Assembly: GCA_963995505.1 (NCBI GenBank)
Contig: OZ023185.1
Span: forward strand, 17,805,691-17,869,690
DNA: 64,000 nt
Source of the DNA: Hypericum androsaemum
Taxonomy: Eukaryota; Streptophyta; Magnoliopsida; Malpighiales; Hypericaceae
Direction of reading: 5' to 3'
Part shown: positions 1 to 12,632 of the stretch, in pieces
Layout: every line of letters starts with the position of its first letter
Numbering within the stretch: the first letter of the stretch is position 1
Position numbers and translations under genes: made by a program
Notes under the pieces: generated by a model
Database searches by the model: none
Told to the model about the DNA's origin: nothing
The model's input: only the letters and a program-made list of their open reading frames with translations

Positions 1-137
1 AACCAATTTACTGGGTCCTAAAACCTTCTGCTTTATTGACTTTAGTTAATCGTTGACTTGTTATGCACTACCAAAGATGAAACGTTAAAATCAAATGACC
101 GTTTTAGTCGGAACATTCTAAACTCATTATCAATATT

Positions 138-672
138 TAGGGGTGAGTAAATGGTAATTAAAATTTAGTAAATTCGATAAAATTTTGGTAATTGATAGTT
201 CAGGATCGATAAATTAGTATTCGATAATCAAATTGGTAGGAGGTTTTTGAGAAATTTTGTAAATTTCGGTAAATACCGATATTTTACTAAATATACCAAA
301 TTTACCGAACTGGTAATTTACCAAATATATTAATAAATATATAAGCCAAATTTTAGATAATTTATCAAAAATTTTATGGATCTCATCAAAAAGTTCATGC
401 TCTAAATGAACTTTATACTAATTAGACTTGATGGACTTGTAATTATTAGATTAAATTTGTGTTTATTAAAACTATTATATATTTTTGGATTAAATCTAAT
501 GATGAATTATAATTTTTTCAAAAATTTTGGCCGAATTTACTAAAATTTAATTCGGTAAATACCAAATTTACCAAATAATATTCGGGATCGGGATCGGTAG
601 AGCCTCTTTTAGCATTTTGGTATTCGATAAATTCGATATTCGGGATCGGTAAATACCGAATGTACACCCCTA
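138..672. mobile_element. hAT-type MITE, non-autonomous
   Basis: The ends are short inverted repeats: TAGGGGTG at the left and CACCCCTA at the right. They are flanked by imperfect 8-bp target duplications (TCAATATT at 130-137 and CCAACATT at 673-680, six of eight matching). Eight-base duplications and a TAGGGGTG start are typical of plant hAT MITEs. The interior is AT-rich with many copies of TTTACCRAA/TTCGGTAAAT-like words that can pair internally. No transposase is encoded. The end sequences and duplications are seen directly; the family assignment rests on known hAT features. Confidence 0.7.
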
Positions 673-849
673 CCAACATTGACAGGCCATGGTTGGAGAG
701 AGGAAAATGGAGTGGGAGAGGAGGGAGGAGAAAGGTAGGCAGTAGAGTGGAGAGAGGAGAGAGATAGGAGGAGGGAGAAGAGGGAGATTTTGAAAAATAT
801 AAACAAATAGGGACTGTTTAGGTAATTATCTATATTACATGTCAGCATA

Positions 850-1040
850 AGCTAATCCCACTCGTACACCATGTCGGGTCCAAAACGACGTCGTTCCAAG
901 ACCATTTGGACGGGTAGCAGCTGCCCCGGACCTGCGCGGTAAAAATCGTATAAACACTGAAATTTCCAATTTGAAACTACATGGCCTAATTCTGAAAATG
1001 TGAAACTACAAGGTACTAATTGGGACTTTTCCCAACCAAA
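850..1040. repeat. Fragment of the MULE-like repeat family also seen near 33 and 37.6 kb
   Basis: Read on the minus strand, this piece starts with a GGGAAAAGTCCCAATTAGTA-like end followed by CCTTGTAGTTTCAC and a GTAGTTTCAAATT block. It then reaches a GC-rich block with the words CAGGTCCGGGGCAGCTGC and ACGACGTCGTTTTG. The same word order occurs at 37500-37680, and a looser version at 32862-33369. Only one end is visible here and no clean target duplication was found, so it is called a fragment. Confidence 0.4.
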
Positions 1041-1226
1041 AATAAGATTAAAAAGACCTGATTTTTATCTCCTTCCACCACTGTCATTACCACCTTGTTT
1101 AGCTTAAACCTGCCTTCTGAGCTCTTCCATTTCCCTCTTGTAAACACAAAACACCCACCATCGATCACAGAGATTCTCTCCTTGAGAGGACTGTTTCATT
1201 TGCATTTTGCTGTTTCAGGTTCACCT

Positions 1227-3860
1227 ATGGCATTCTGTGTATTTTCCTTCCCTGTGCATATCAACAAGGCCACCACATTTGCATTGGACCCTCACCTTCA
1301 CAAGTTTGGCTCTTCGGATGTGCTTTGCCAGCCTCTCACCGCCTTCTTTCAGGTATATTCTGCGTCTACCCCGTGGAATGCCATCCTGTGGCCTAAGCTT
1401 AGTGTAGTGAAATAGATCAGTCGGGTCATTTGGTGTCCAAATTCTCTTTGACCAAATACTAAGAGAGAGTTGTAGGACTTCCCATTTGCTCTGGACTTGA
1501 GCAACTTCATTTTGCTTGGGAAAGATCCAAGCTTGGCCATTGATCATGACCTCACCAAGATTAGCCATTTATCTTTCCTCATTTCCAACTTTTTTTTTGG
1601 GTTTGCAGAGTAATGCATTTTGCTTGGTTCTGGTTTTCTCTTGGTACAGGTTAAGAAAAAAGCGGTTGGAATATGTGCAGCATTGACAGATGGAGGAGAA
1701 TATCACGCACAGAGGCCACCAACCCCCCTCTTGGATGCCATCAACTATCCAATTCATATGAAGAATCTATCAGTCAGGGTAAATTGGCCATTTACTTGTA
1801 GCTGTGCTTGTGTTTAGTCTATGTGGTGACCTTGATCCTGTTGGAATATGTGCATGAATTTTGTTGGTGATCCTTGATTGCAGGAGCTGAAGCAGTTGGC
1901 CGATGAGCTGCGTTCCGATGTTATTTTCAGTGTCTCCAAGACTGGAGGTCACTTGGGCTCCAGCCTTGGTGTTGTTGAGCTCACTGTTGCTCTTCACTAC
2001 GTTTTTAATGCTCCTCAGGATAAGATACTTTGGGATGTTGGACATCAGGTTCATCGCCCTTTATGATTTCTTGATTTGATTTTCGGTTACCGTTGTGGCT
2101 CGTGCATTCAGCTCCTATCTTCTTTCATGGGGTAACTGCTCCCAACTTGATTGTGACAATGCTAATTTTCTTTTTCAGTCTTATCCGCACAAAATCTTGA
2201 CCGGGAGGAGAGGGAAAATGCACACCATCAGGCAGACAAATGGCTTATCTGGATTTACAAAGCGCTCTGAGAGTGATTACGATTGTTTTGGCACCGGTCA
2301 CAGCTCGACTACAATCTCTGCAGGCCTAGGTATTGAGCTGCTCCTTTCTCGAGTCAATCATGTTGCTGATTTGGAATTGTCTTTTAATGTAAAAAAAACT
2401 GTTTGGTAGCTCGTATGGAATGTCCGTTATATGACCGTTATTCTTTAACTGTGTCAAGAGAAGCATACTTGACAGTTTTGTCATTCTTGAAAATTAGGTT
2501 GGGTCTGACTTATTTGTTATACCTTCTATGGATCGGCTGTTTGATGTTTTGCACATCTACATATGGCAGTTATTTTCTGGAGATTTTTTTTATCCAACTT
2601 CGAAATCGGTGAAACCACAAACCTGCGTTGTTCCTCTGCTCTGATTTTTTGGGTTTGTGTTCAAATAGGAATGGCTGTTGGCAGAAATTTAAAAGGAAGG
2701 AGGAACAATGTAATAGCTGTCATTGGGGACGGTGCCATGACTGCTGGACAAGCTTATGAAGCAATGAACAATGCTGGATATCTCGACTCCGACATGATCG
2801 TTATTCTTAATGACAACAAGCAAGTTTCTTTACCAACTGCTAGCCTAGACGGGCCAATTCCACCAGTTGGAGCTTTGAGCAGGGCTCTGAGCAGGTTGCA
2901 ATCAAACATGCCTCTCCGGGAAATGAGAGAGGTTGCAAAGGTAATAATTCAGAGCGTGGGCTTAGAGTTCGAGTTTATAGACTGTCTCAGGCAGACAAGT
3001 CATGTTTTTGTCCCCAAAATTGTTGCAGGGAGTTACAACAAGTATCAGGGGATCAACCCTTTTTGAAGAGATTGGGCCTCATTACATCGGTCCTGTTGAT
3101 GTCCACAACATTGATGATCTGGTTGCTATTCTCAAAGAGGATAGGAGTACGAGGACAACTGGTCCAGTGCTTATCCATGTTGTCACTGAGAAGGGGCGAG
3201 GGCGAGGATATCCATATGCTGAGAAAGCTGCAGATAAGTATCATGGTTCGTACAAGTTGAATGAGGGACTCTCTTTTAGGAAAATTCCATTCTGGCACGC
3301 GTTGATACTTCTTATCATCTAAAGATAAGTGATGAAACAATTTGTACTTTCCAGGGGTAGCCAAGTTTGATCCTGCAACTGGGAAGCAATTCAAGGCCAG
3401 TGCAAGTACTCAATCCTACACAACATACTTTGCTGAGGCTTTGATCGCAGAGGCAGAAGCTGACAAGGATGTCGTCGCAATTCATGCTGCAATGGGAGGT
3501 GGGACAGGCTTGAATCAATTCCTTAGACGATTCCCATCAAGATGTTTCGATGTTGGGATTGCGGAATAGCATGCCGTTACTTTTGCAGCAGGACTGGCTT
3601 GTGAAGGCCTAAAACCTTTCTGCGCAATCTTCTCGTCATTCTTGCAGAGGGCTTATGACCAGGCATGTAAATAGCTTGTTGCTCTTTGCTGCCTTGACCC
3701 GTCCTGGTCTTGTAATCAAGTTGAGCTGGTATCCATTATTCTTATAGAGTCTTGTTTCTACAGGTAGTCCACGATGTTGATCTACAGAAATTGCCCGTAA
3801 GATTTGCCATGGACAGAGCTGGACTTGTAGGAGCTGATGGTCCCACACATTGCGGAGCAA
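1227..3860 (+). pseudogene. DXS: 1-deoxy-D-xylulose-5-phosphate synthase (DXS) pseudogene, 3'-truncated
   Basis: DXS is the thiamine-diphosphate enzyme that starts the plastid MEP isoprenoid pathway from pyruvate and glyceraldehyde 3-phosphate. Exon-like blocks are 1227-1352 (transit-peptide-like, MAFCVFSFPVHINK), 1650-1778, 1884-2048, 2179-2329, 2669-2940, 3029-3245, 3355-3662 and 3764-3860, and phases join correctly. The thiamine-diphosphate segment ([19 protein letters not shown], then LND) is well kept. Lesions are clear. A TAG stands at 3567-3569 inside the conserved VGIAE-HAVTF motif. About 20 codons are missing near 3045, between GVT and GSTLFEE. The conserved GPVDGHN reads GPVDVHN. 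Two extra residues (GR) sit in the KGRGYPYAE motif. The donor after 3662 is GC. Homology ends near 3860 after GPTHCG, so the C-terminal half, including most of the transketolase-type domains, is absent. Good preservation suggests recent death. It could make only a non-functional fragment. Confidence 0.92.
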
Positions 3861-4185
3861 AACTCGCCCCTGCCTCCTCGCCCTCGCCCCAGCTATTTTT
3901 TTTCTTTTTTATCTAGTTAGTTATAATTGGTACAATATTATTCGTATAAATAAAATTTTTGGATATTATTTATGTGGTTAAAAAAATTTAGAATTATCAG
4001 TGATAAAAAATAATTATAATTTATATGAAAATTTGTACACTTGTAAATATTTCACTTGGTACACTTAGAAAATAATTTTTTTTTACTTTGGCCAAAAAAA
4101 TTTTTTTGTTATCTTAATTATGGAATAAATATTTATGTATATTTAATATAATTTTTATATAAACAAAAATGAAAGTAGATAATAT

Positions 4186-4340
4186 GTGGATGAGAGAGAA
4201 ATTAATTGTTTATTCTGTGACCTAGGTTGGGACAGGTTGCGGATGTGGGTAGAATAAAAAATAATTGGGTTGTGTTGATGTGGATGAGAGAAAAATTAAT
4301 TATTTATTCCGTGACCTAGGTTGGAGCAGATTGCGGATGC
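4186..4340. repeat. Imperfect direct repeat, two units 94 bp apart
   Basis: Bases 4186-4246 and 4280-4340 share GTGGATGAGAG, AATTAATT, TTTATTC, GTGACCTAGGTTGG and TTGCGGATG in the same order with a few substitutions. The pair lies in AT-rich DNA between the broken end of the DXS pseudogene and the FKBP gene. No coding content is seen in 3861-4696 apart from chance open frames. Confidence 0.75.
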
Positions 4341-4696
4341 TGATGGTCTAAGAGCGTGCGTGAGTGAGATTGTGAGAGTGAGAGAGCTATTTTTGAAACA
4401 GAGAGAGAGAGAGACTCGGCAGAGAAGAGAAAAATATACAGGTCACATGTGGCAAATTTTCGGTCCGGTCCCGGTCTTTTCAGTTCTGTGCAAAAAAGAC
4501 CGGACCATAAACCCTTTTTTCGATATTTTCGGGACCGGACTGAAACGTTTTACACTCTGGTCCGATTTGATCCGATTTTGCAGTTTCCGGCTCATTTGTT
4601 CACACCTCCTGACCCTTCAAAGAAAATCCAACTTCTCATATCTAATTAAATTAAATCCAATTTAATCGCACAATAAACTCTCCCTCTTAGCTCGTG

Positions 4697-4709
4697 GAAC
4701 TCTCTAGAA
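4697..4709 (+). promoter_or_regulatory. Possible imperfect heat-shock element upstream of the FKBP62-like gene
   Basis: The sequence GAActCTCtaGAA has two of the three alternating heat-shock units intact (GAA, then CTC in place of TTC, then GAA). It lies about 150 bases before the ATG at 4856, and a further TTCGAGAA pair is at 4794-4801. FKBP62/ROF1 genes are heat-inducible in Arabidopsis, which makes the site plausible. Motifs this short occur by chance, so this is only a suggestion. Confidence 0.25.
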
Positions 4710-4855
4710 CCCCTAAACTCTAAAGCCCTCCGCTCCTTTTTAAGGTCCTCCCTCGTTTCTCGCTCTACGCTAACAAACTAAAGCCTAATGCCCTTCGAGA
4801 ACCGTCCCTAAAACGCCAGCGTTTGAAGTTACTGCCTTTACTCGCTTCGAAAAAA

Positions 4856-7588
4856 ATGGCAGAGGATTTCGATTTCGGGACCGGAGCGGAGGACATGGAC
4901 ATGAGCGGCCTCAATCTCCCCGACGCCGGTGCCTCCGTCCTCAAGGTAGGCGAGGAGAAGGAGATCGGGAACCAGGGGCTGAAGAAGAAGCTCCTTAAGG
5001 AAGGCGAAGCCTGGGATACCCCCGACAACGGCGACGAGGTCGAAGGTAATTAACCGCTCTACTCTTGTCGCATTCAATTCGCTTTGACCTAGGCTCTTAA
5101 GTTTTGACTGATCCGTGTCGTTTTGGCAGTTCATTACACGGGGACGTTGTTGGACGGGACTAAGTTCGACTCTAGCCGTGACAGAGGGACTCCTTTCAAG
5201 TTCACTCTCGGCCAAGGTCAGCCATTAATTAATTTGTTAATTGAACTTCTGATTATAGTTAACGGTGCTTATGGACGGTCTTGTGCTGATTAGTTTAATC
5301 TCCGTCAGCACATAACATATTCATAAGCTACATTGATGTTGCCGTAGTGTTCTATTTGCTTTCCTCTTTCTTTTGGAGGGGAAGCTTCCTACGCTATGGC
5401 TTATATCTTTACTCTGTGTCGGGGCAATCCAGTTGTGGCGGTTGAGGGCGAATTTCGTATTATGATGCGTATGCTATTTGTGCAGGTCAAGTGATCAAAG
5501 GATGGGACCTCGGGATCAAGACAATGAAGAAGGGAGAGAATGCGTTGTTCACAATTCCCGCGGATTTGGCTTACGGTGCTTCTGGTTCTCCGCCAACTAT
5601 TCCTCCCAATGCCACCCTCCAATTTGATGTTGAATTGCTTTCGTGGAGCAGTATCAAGGACATCTGCAAGGATGGTGGTATATTTAAGAAAATCTTGGTT
5701 GAAGGCGAAGAGAAGTGGGTGAACCCCAAGGATCTCGATGAGGTGCTTGGTATGCTACATTCTGCTTTTAACGTACTGTCTTTGCCTTGAAACACATTGC
5801 TGTGAACTTTGTCCGACTCGTTTCTTTCAATGCCTGCAGTTAAATTCGAGGCCAAACTTGAGGATGGCACCGTTGTTGCTAAGTCCGACGGGGTGGAGTT
5901 TACTGTCAAGGAGGGTCTGTTCTGCCCTGCTCTACCTAAGGCTGTCAAGACAATGAAGAAGGGCGAAAAGGTTCTTCTTACAGTGAAGCCTCAATGTAAG
6001 TTGTGTTTCTATTTGTTGCCTCCTCTCGGAAAGGCAATGTTTTGGCATCTGACCTTTGTAATTCTTTATTGATTTCAGATGGGTTTGGTGAAAATGGCAA
6101 GCCAGCTTCAGGTGCCGAAGGTGCTGTTCCACCAAATGCCACCCTCCAAATAACATTGGAGCTGGTCTCATGGAAGACTGTGTCTGACCTAACTGGTGAC
6201 AAGAAGGTCATTAAGAGAATGCTGAAGGAGGGAGAGGGATATGAGCGCCCGAATGAAGGATCCGATGTGAAGGGTATGTTTTGGTCAAGGAATATTCTTT
6301 AATTATGCTGGGACCCGTTTTAACGCTGATCCACCCTTAACTGATATCCTGCTTTTGGTTTTAGTGAAATTGATCGGGAAGCTCCAGGATGGTACTGTGT
6401 TCTTGAAAAAGGGACATGACAATGAGGATGAACTCTTTGAGTTCAAGACAGATAAAGGTACTCTTAAGATGCTTTAGTCTTTGGAGCTTTCTCTTCATTG
6501 GCTTTTGGACTGTGTTTTCAAATTATACTTCTCAACTGCCATTTGCAGAGCAAGTGATTGATGGGCTTGATGAAGCTGTGATGACCATGAAGAAAGGGGA
6601 ACTGGCCATGGTTACAATTGCACCAGAATATGCTTTTGGTGCATCTGAATCACAGCAAGAGTTGGCCGTTGTACCTCCTAACTCAACTGTGATATACGAG
6701 GTTGAGCTGGTGTCCTTTGTCAAGGGAAAGGAGTCATGGGACTTGAACACCCAGGAGAAGATAGAAACTGCGGGCAGAAAGAAAGAGGAGGGCAATGCCT
6801 TGTTCAAGGCTGGCAAATACGCTAGTGCCTCCAAGAGATACGAGCAGGTGACCGACTGACTACCGGAATGAACTGCATACTTAAAAGTTAAAACTTGTGC
6901 GTAGTCGAATTGCCTTCTTGTCTAAATTTGCCGTTGCCTTTATACAGGCTGTCAAGTACATAGAATATGACGCCACATTCAACGAGGAGGAGAAGAAACA
7001 GGCGAAAGCGCTCAAAGTTGCTTGTAATCTGAACAATGCAGCATGCAAGCTGAAGATGAAGGATTACAAGGAGGCTGAAAAACTCTGCACTAATGTGACT
7101 AATTCGTACATATGCCATTACTGTGCATGGTTTGGAATCCTGGAAAACATACTAACAACTTAGATTATGCAGGTGCTGGAGTTGGACAGCAGGAACATGA
7201 AGGCCCTCTACAGAAGAGCTCAGGCATACATCCAATTGATCGATCTGGACCTCGCTGAGTTCGACGTTAAAAAAGCCCTGGAGATTGATCCCGACAACAG
7301 GTTCCTAGCTTTTCAGGACGCCAACTAGTTTCTGTTTCTCGTTGTTCCTAGCTTTTCAGGACGCCAACTAGTTTCTGTTTCTCGTTGTTACTTTGCTTTC
7401 TTCGGCTATATTTTATGTTGTGACGCGGAATTAATGGCATTTCCAGGGATGTAAAATTGGAGTATTGGACATTGAAGGAGAAGATGAAGGAGTATAATAA
7501 GAAGCAAGCTCAATTCTATGGCAACATGTTTGCCAAGATGAGTAAGCCAGAGGGGGCAGCGCCAATGACTGTAGACAGCAAGGCCTAA
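4856..7588 (+). CDS. FKBP62: FKBP62/ROF1-like peptidyl-prolyl isomerase (three FKBP domains plus TPR)
   Basis: This is a multidomain immunophilin that catalyses proline cis-trans isomerisation and whose family binds HSP90.1 through its TPR domain in heat acclimation. Ten exons join in phase: 4856-5045, 5130-5216, 5486-5749, 5840-5995, 6079-6273, 6365-6457, 6549-6847, 6948-7094, 7173-7300 and 7447-7588, giving 566 residues. Three tandem FKBP domains lie at roughly 45-150, 165-270 and 280-390. The first is the most complete ([19 protein letters not shown], then GQVIKGWD). A TPR region follows at about 400-530 ([21 protein letters not shown]), ending in a basic [19 protein letters not shown] segment like the calmodulin-binding tail of ROF1. 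The start follows the A-rich AAAAAAATGG and gives the usual acidic N-terminus. Length matches FKBP62 and FKBP65 (about 550-580). No disabling change was found, so it is probably functional. Confidence 0.96.
7301..7386 (+). repeat. 43-bp perfect tandem duplication at a splice donor
   Basis: Two identical 43-base units (7301-7343 and 7344-7386) lie at the 5' end of the last intron of the FKBP62-like gene. The first unit begins exactly with the GT donor, GTTCCT, so the donor is present twice. Using the second donor would add 43 bases and shift the reading frame before the C-terminal tail. Confidence 0.9.
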
Positions 7589-7988
7589 TAATCTCCGACA
7601 AGAATGGCAAACGAGTGGAGAGAGATGATGGTTCTTCCTCCTTTTTTTTCTGGAGACTATTGTCTGTTGGAAAATCCTAATGAGAGAACGATGATTAACT
7701 GTTGTTAAAGCTCGTTTATATCAGATGATCTCCTTTTGTATTTTCGCGAATTTGTGCCGTTGTTTTATGTGTCGTTTAACCAGATGTTCATTGAAATGTT
7801 CGTTGCATCAGCCATAGCTTCCTAATCGATTTTTGCTCCATTGGTTAGATCATACATGACCTATCTATATAAAGTACAAAACCCATCCCACAGAAGTCTT
7901 TCCAATCCCATTCCCCAAGTCACTCGTCAGTTGCAAGCAATCCTCCTCCCGCCAGTTGGTTACTTAAAATCCTCCCAAAGAGAGAAGA

Positions 7989-9084
7989 ATGAGCGACGTT
8001 GTTAACCCGCAAGAGGAAGCAATCCCTCTTGCTGCTGCGACCACCGGCAATCACCCCTCTTGTAGCCGCCCCAAGCGCTGCTCCTCTCCTGACGACGATG
8101 ACCTGCTGGTCAAGAAGTCCAAGAAGCAACAACCCCCCAAAAAGAAGTCCAAGAAGCAGCAGCTCTTCAACTCCCCGGCCTCCACCTCACCGCGTCCTTC
8201 CACCTCCCCTGTCCTCAGGAGGACCATCTCCGACCCCCTTCCCTATGCCCAGGTGATCATCACCCAGTCCTCTGCCACTCTCCATGCATGCATTTTCATC
8301 CTCTCTCCTTAGTTGCACCCAAATGGAGGAAGAAAAGAGAGGAAGTTGGTATTATTTTATGCTTTTTTCCATCTCCTGTCCTGTCCAGGTTATTTATTTC
8401 TTGTTCTTTAATTCCGGGGCAGAACGGACGTGAACTGGTATGCTGAATCCCCCGATCTAAACGAAGTCAATCTTCTGCTGATTAGTTCAAGAAAAGAATA
8501 AATTTAGCTTCATTAATGCGGTCTTTGTTTGTTTGTTTTTCTTTAACAATCTCCTTTTAGGAGAAACTGACAATTAAGAGTACCCATCTTGAGCATTATT
8601 CTGCAATTGGGATTCATGTATGTGAAAAATAAGGATGATGTGTTTTTCACGTGGACGCGAACAAATCGATAAACGATGCCTAATTAATGGCAGTTGTTCA
8701 AGAAGTTGCGAGATGGCACGAAGGAGCTGACTAATTTCTTGGAGCAAATCCCACCATCTGAAATAGTGCCCCAAGAGGGGCAAACTCAAGTGATTTCCGA
8801 GACTGATGCACCCAATGCACTTCTCCACTATCACCAAGTAAGTTCACATTCCGGAGTTGAAATTGTGAACACCCACTAGAAGGAAGTACCTAGGATTTTC
8901 TGTTTCCATTTTATTGCAGGATGGTGAGGAGGATTTGGAGGCCAACAATTCAGACGAGTCGGTAAGCGTGGACAAGACGGGAGAATACTTGAACATTCAC
9001 GTCCGCTGCCCTTGTGGAAAGCGACACCCCTTCATTCTGTATCAAGGAAGCTGCTTCTACAAGCTCATTGTCACGCCCCGATAA
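7989..9084 (+). CDS. Plant-specific protein of unknown function (CPCGK...CFYKL family); C-terminus altered by an LTR
   Basis: I recognise the family but know no function for it. Exons 7989-8252, 8694-8837 and 8920-9084 join in phase to give 190 residues. The N-terminal third is Ser/Pro/Lys-rich with an acidic run (SSPDDDD), a repeated KKSKKQQ basic block (possible nuclear signal) and an RRTISDPLPY motif. The middle is a KKLRDGTKELTNFLEQ-like amphipathic segment. The C-terminus has two Cys in CPCGK and ends GSCFYKLI-VTPR. A paralog on the other strand at 58484-59654 has the same three-exon structure and phases and ends GSCFYKLM. In this copy an LTR starts at 9069, inside the last sense codon, so the final residues and the stop are read from LTR sequence. 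The reading frame is otherwise intact. Whether the mRNA keeps a normal 3' end is unknown. Confidence 0.8.
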
Positions 9085-10198
9085 ACAAGGCATGTCAACC
9101 GCCGCGGGGTAAATATCCCTGCAAGGCATCTTTATTTCTCAACTCATAAAATCCATCCTAAGTCATAAAATCCATAAAGAAATAAACACAGCGAAAAGTC
9201 TTAAAATGAAAAGTCGAATGAATGAATGCATGTCCTCGCCTCTAGCTCTCACACTCGATCCATCCCCGTCATCTGAAACAAAATACGTATTTTGCTGAGT
9301 TTACGCAACACAGTAAGCCGAACTCACAATTAACATACATACACATGCATACACAGATTGCACCAAACTGAAACCGAATCAATGACTCTAACACCAACGA
9401 CGGACTCCGGAGTACGACTATCGGGAACCTGTGGGGCACAGAAGACAAATTCTTAACGCTAGAAGCACAGAAACGAAAAGGACAAGGACAGTCTCACCAC
9501 AGGGCACAGATATCACCGATGCTCACATAGAGTACGAAAATCCAGAGTACTCTACGGGCACAGAAGCACCGGGATAATCCTGACCAGAACAGACAGATTC
9601 AGATCACAGGCAGACTTAAAACGAATTCAGCTCGCATGGCAAACTTAAAACGAATTCAGATCACAGGCAGAGTGCAAAACAAATACGGCACATACTCACA
9701 ATAGTCAGATACAGACAGAATACACCCCAAATAGTCAAATACGGACAGATTACGTCCCAAATACGTTCATACTTTGCAGATGGAGAAGAGGTTCGACTTA
9801 CCTCATTTCCTTCTAACCTAACCTCGTCAATCCGTGTCTCTCCTAATTTCCGGCGTCCTCCTCAAGTTCCTACAGATTTGTGATCAATCACGCACTACGA
9901 TTTATCTCCAAACTTCAACGATTCACAACAGAGCGGACAAGACAACGGGCAAGACAGCTTACCCTAGCGTGATTGATCTAGACTCGTCGTGTTCTCCCTC
10001 GTCCCTGGACTCACCCGGAAGATCTCCTCTACCTTGAAAGAGAAGAAAAACGGAATTTCAGAAGGGTGAGCTTTAGGGTTTCGTCCAGCCTTCTTTTATA
10101 GGTTAAGATTTGGCAAAAGTTCAGTTTAGTCCCTGGATAAATTATAATTTGCTCTCCCCTAATTTTTAATTATTCATTATGGTTTCCTGGTCCTCACA
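9069..10198 (-). mobile_element. Solo LTR of a probable Ty3/gypsy-type element
   Basis: On the minus strand the segment starts TGTGAGGACC and ends GGGGCGTGACA, giving the TG...CA ends of an LTR. A TATAAAAGAAGG promoter box lies about 100 bases in, at plus 10089-10100. No gag or pol sequence is attached. Flanking bases are CTCAT on the left and TCTAA on the right, so there is no clean target duplication. The gypsy label is a guess from length and general sequence style. It truncates the coding end of the neighbouring unknown-function gene. Confidence 0.65.
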
Positions 10199-10907
10199 TC
10201 TAAACTCCAAAGTCAATCAAGAGTAATGACGTGTACATGTTAGTTTAGATTTTAACATGTTAGTTGATGATCATCTGTTCTGTTTCCCTTCCTTTTGTGG
10301 ATATGTTCATGGATCTGTTCAAACTGAGTTGTATCCTTGATCATTCATACGATGAAAAATTGTATCCCTTTCGAGTACATAACAAGCTAGTTTTTCCGAT
10401 GAACTACTCTGATATTCTGCAATTTTTTTGAAAATGTGAAATCATCGCTGCGACCATATTTTTCGGTAGCAGCCTATTGGCTGGAATAGTTACTTTTGTT
10501 TTACAAAACCCTGGATGCAACTTTTTTTTTGAGATTTCTAGTTATTCCTTCGGAATCTAAAAAACTTAACCTCGTAATTGTTACTATTAATAGCAAAACT
10601 TTAACCTATCAAGGAAAAACCCTTTAAAAATGTTGTTATTTTTTTCCAAAAATTAGTTATGATTTTGACATTAAAATGATGTAATAATATGATTAATCGA
10701 TTTATTGGACTTAATGAACCTAAAGACGCGTGTGTCATATATTCCGCAGAACCACGTTCTTGTCAAGGTTGTATATCTTTTTTTAACATAATCAAGTCCA
10801 AACCATTTGAAAGTTCATTGGCAAAAAGAAGGAGATTCATTAGCTCTTTATGTAGTTCGAATTGGTGAAATTGGTAACGTTCGATGAAAGAAAAAAAAAG
10901 GGTATGC
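10199..10907. other. Intergenic, nothing recognised
   Basis: This AT-rich stretch lies between the solo LTR and the S8 promoter. It should begin with the displaced 3' flank of the unknown-function gene. No open frame, RNA gene or repeat could be supported. Confidence 0.6.
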
Positions 10908-11050
10908 TGGGCCGAGACTCAGGATAGGGCCTAAAAAACACTTGGGCCTACAGGAGAAGCTTTTCCGGCCACCAGCCCAAAACAAACTCAGAAGCCCTAA
11001 ATTCTTAGACCGAGAGCGATATAAAAAGGTTAGGGAACCAGCTAGGGTTT
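10908..11050 (+). promoter_or_regulatory. Ribosomal-protein-type promoter of RPS8
   Basis: Three site II-type words are present: TGGGCC at 10908 and 10943, and AGCCCA (TGGGCT reversed) at 10974. A TATA-like TATAAAAA follows at 11020-11027, and a telo-box TAGGGTTT at 11043-11050. Site II plus telo-box is the known signature of plant ribosomal-protein promoters driven by TCP-type factors in dividing cells. The motifs are seen directly; their function is inferred. Confidence 0.7.
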
Positions 11051-11126
11051 TTCAGTCGAAAGAGCGGGAGCAGCAGAGGGAGAAGAAGAGGAGGCAAGCA
11101 GCCGTCACAGTCCCCCGCCGGCAACC

Positions 11127-12632
<1,506 letters not shown>

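Noticed and set aside
3861..3895. GC-rich CTCGCCC repeats after the DXS homology as a possible further DXS exon
   Set aside because: Translation in all frames gives low-complexity Ser/Pro/Arg sequence without DXS motifs.
9069..10198. A complete LTR retrotransposon at the end of the unknown-function gene
   Set aside because: Only one LTR-like unit is present, with no gag, pol, primer site or second LTR.
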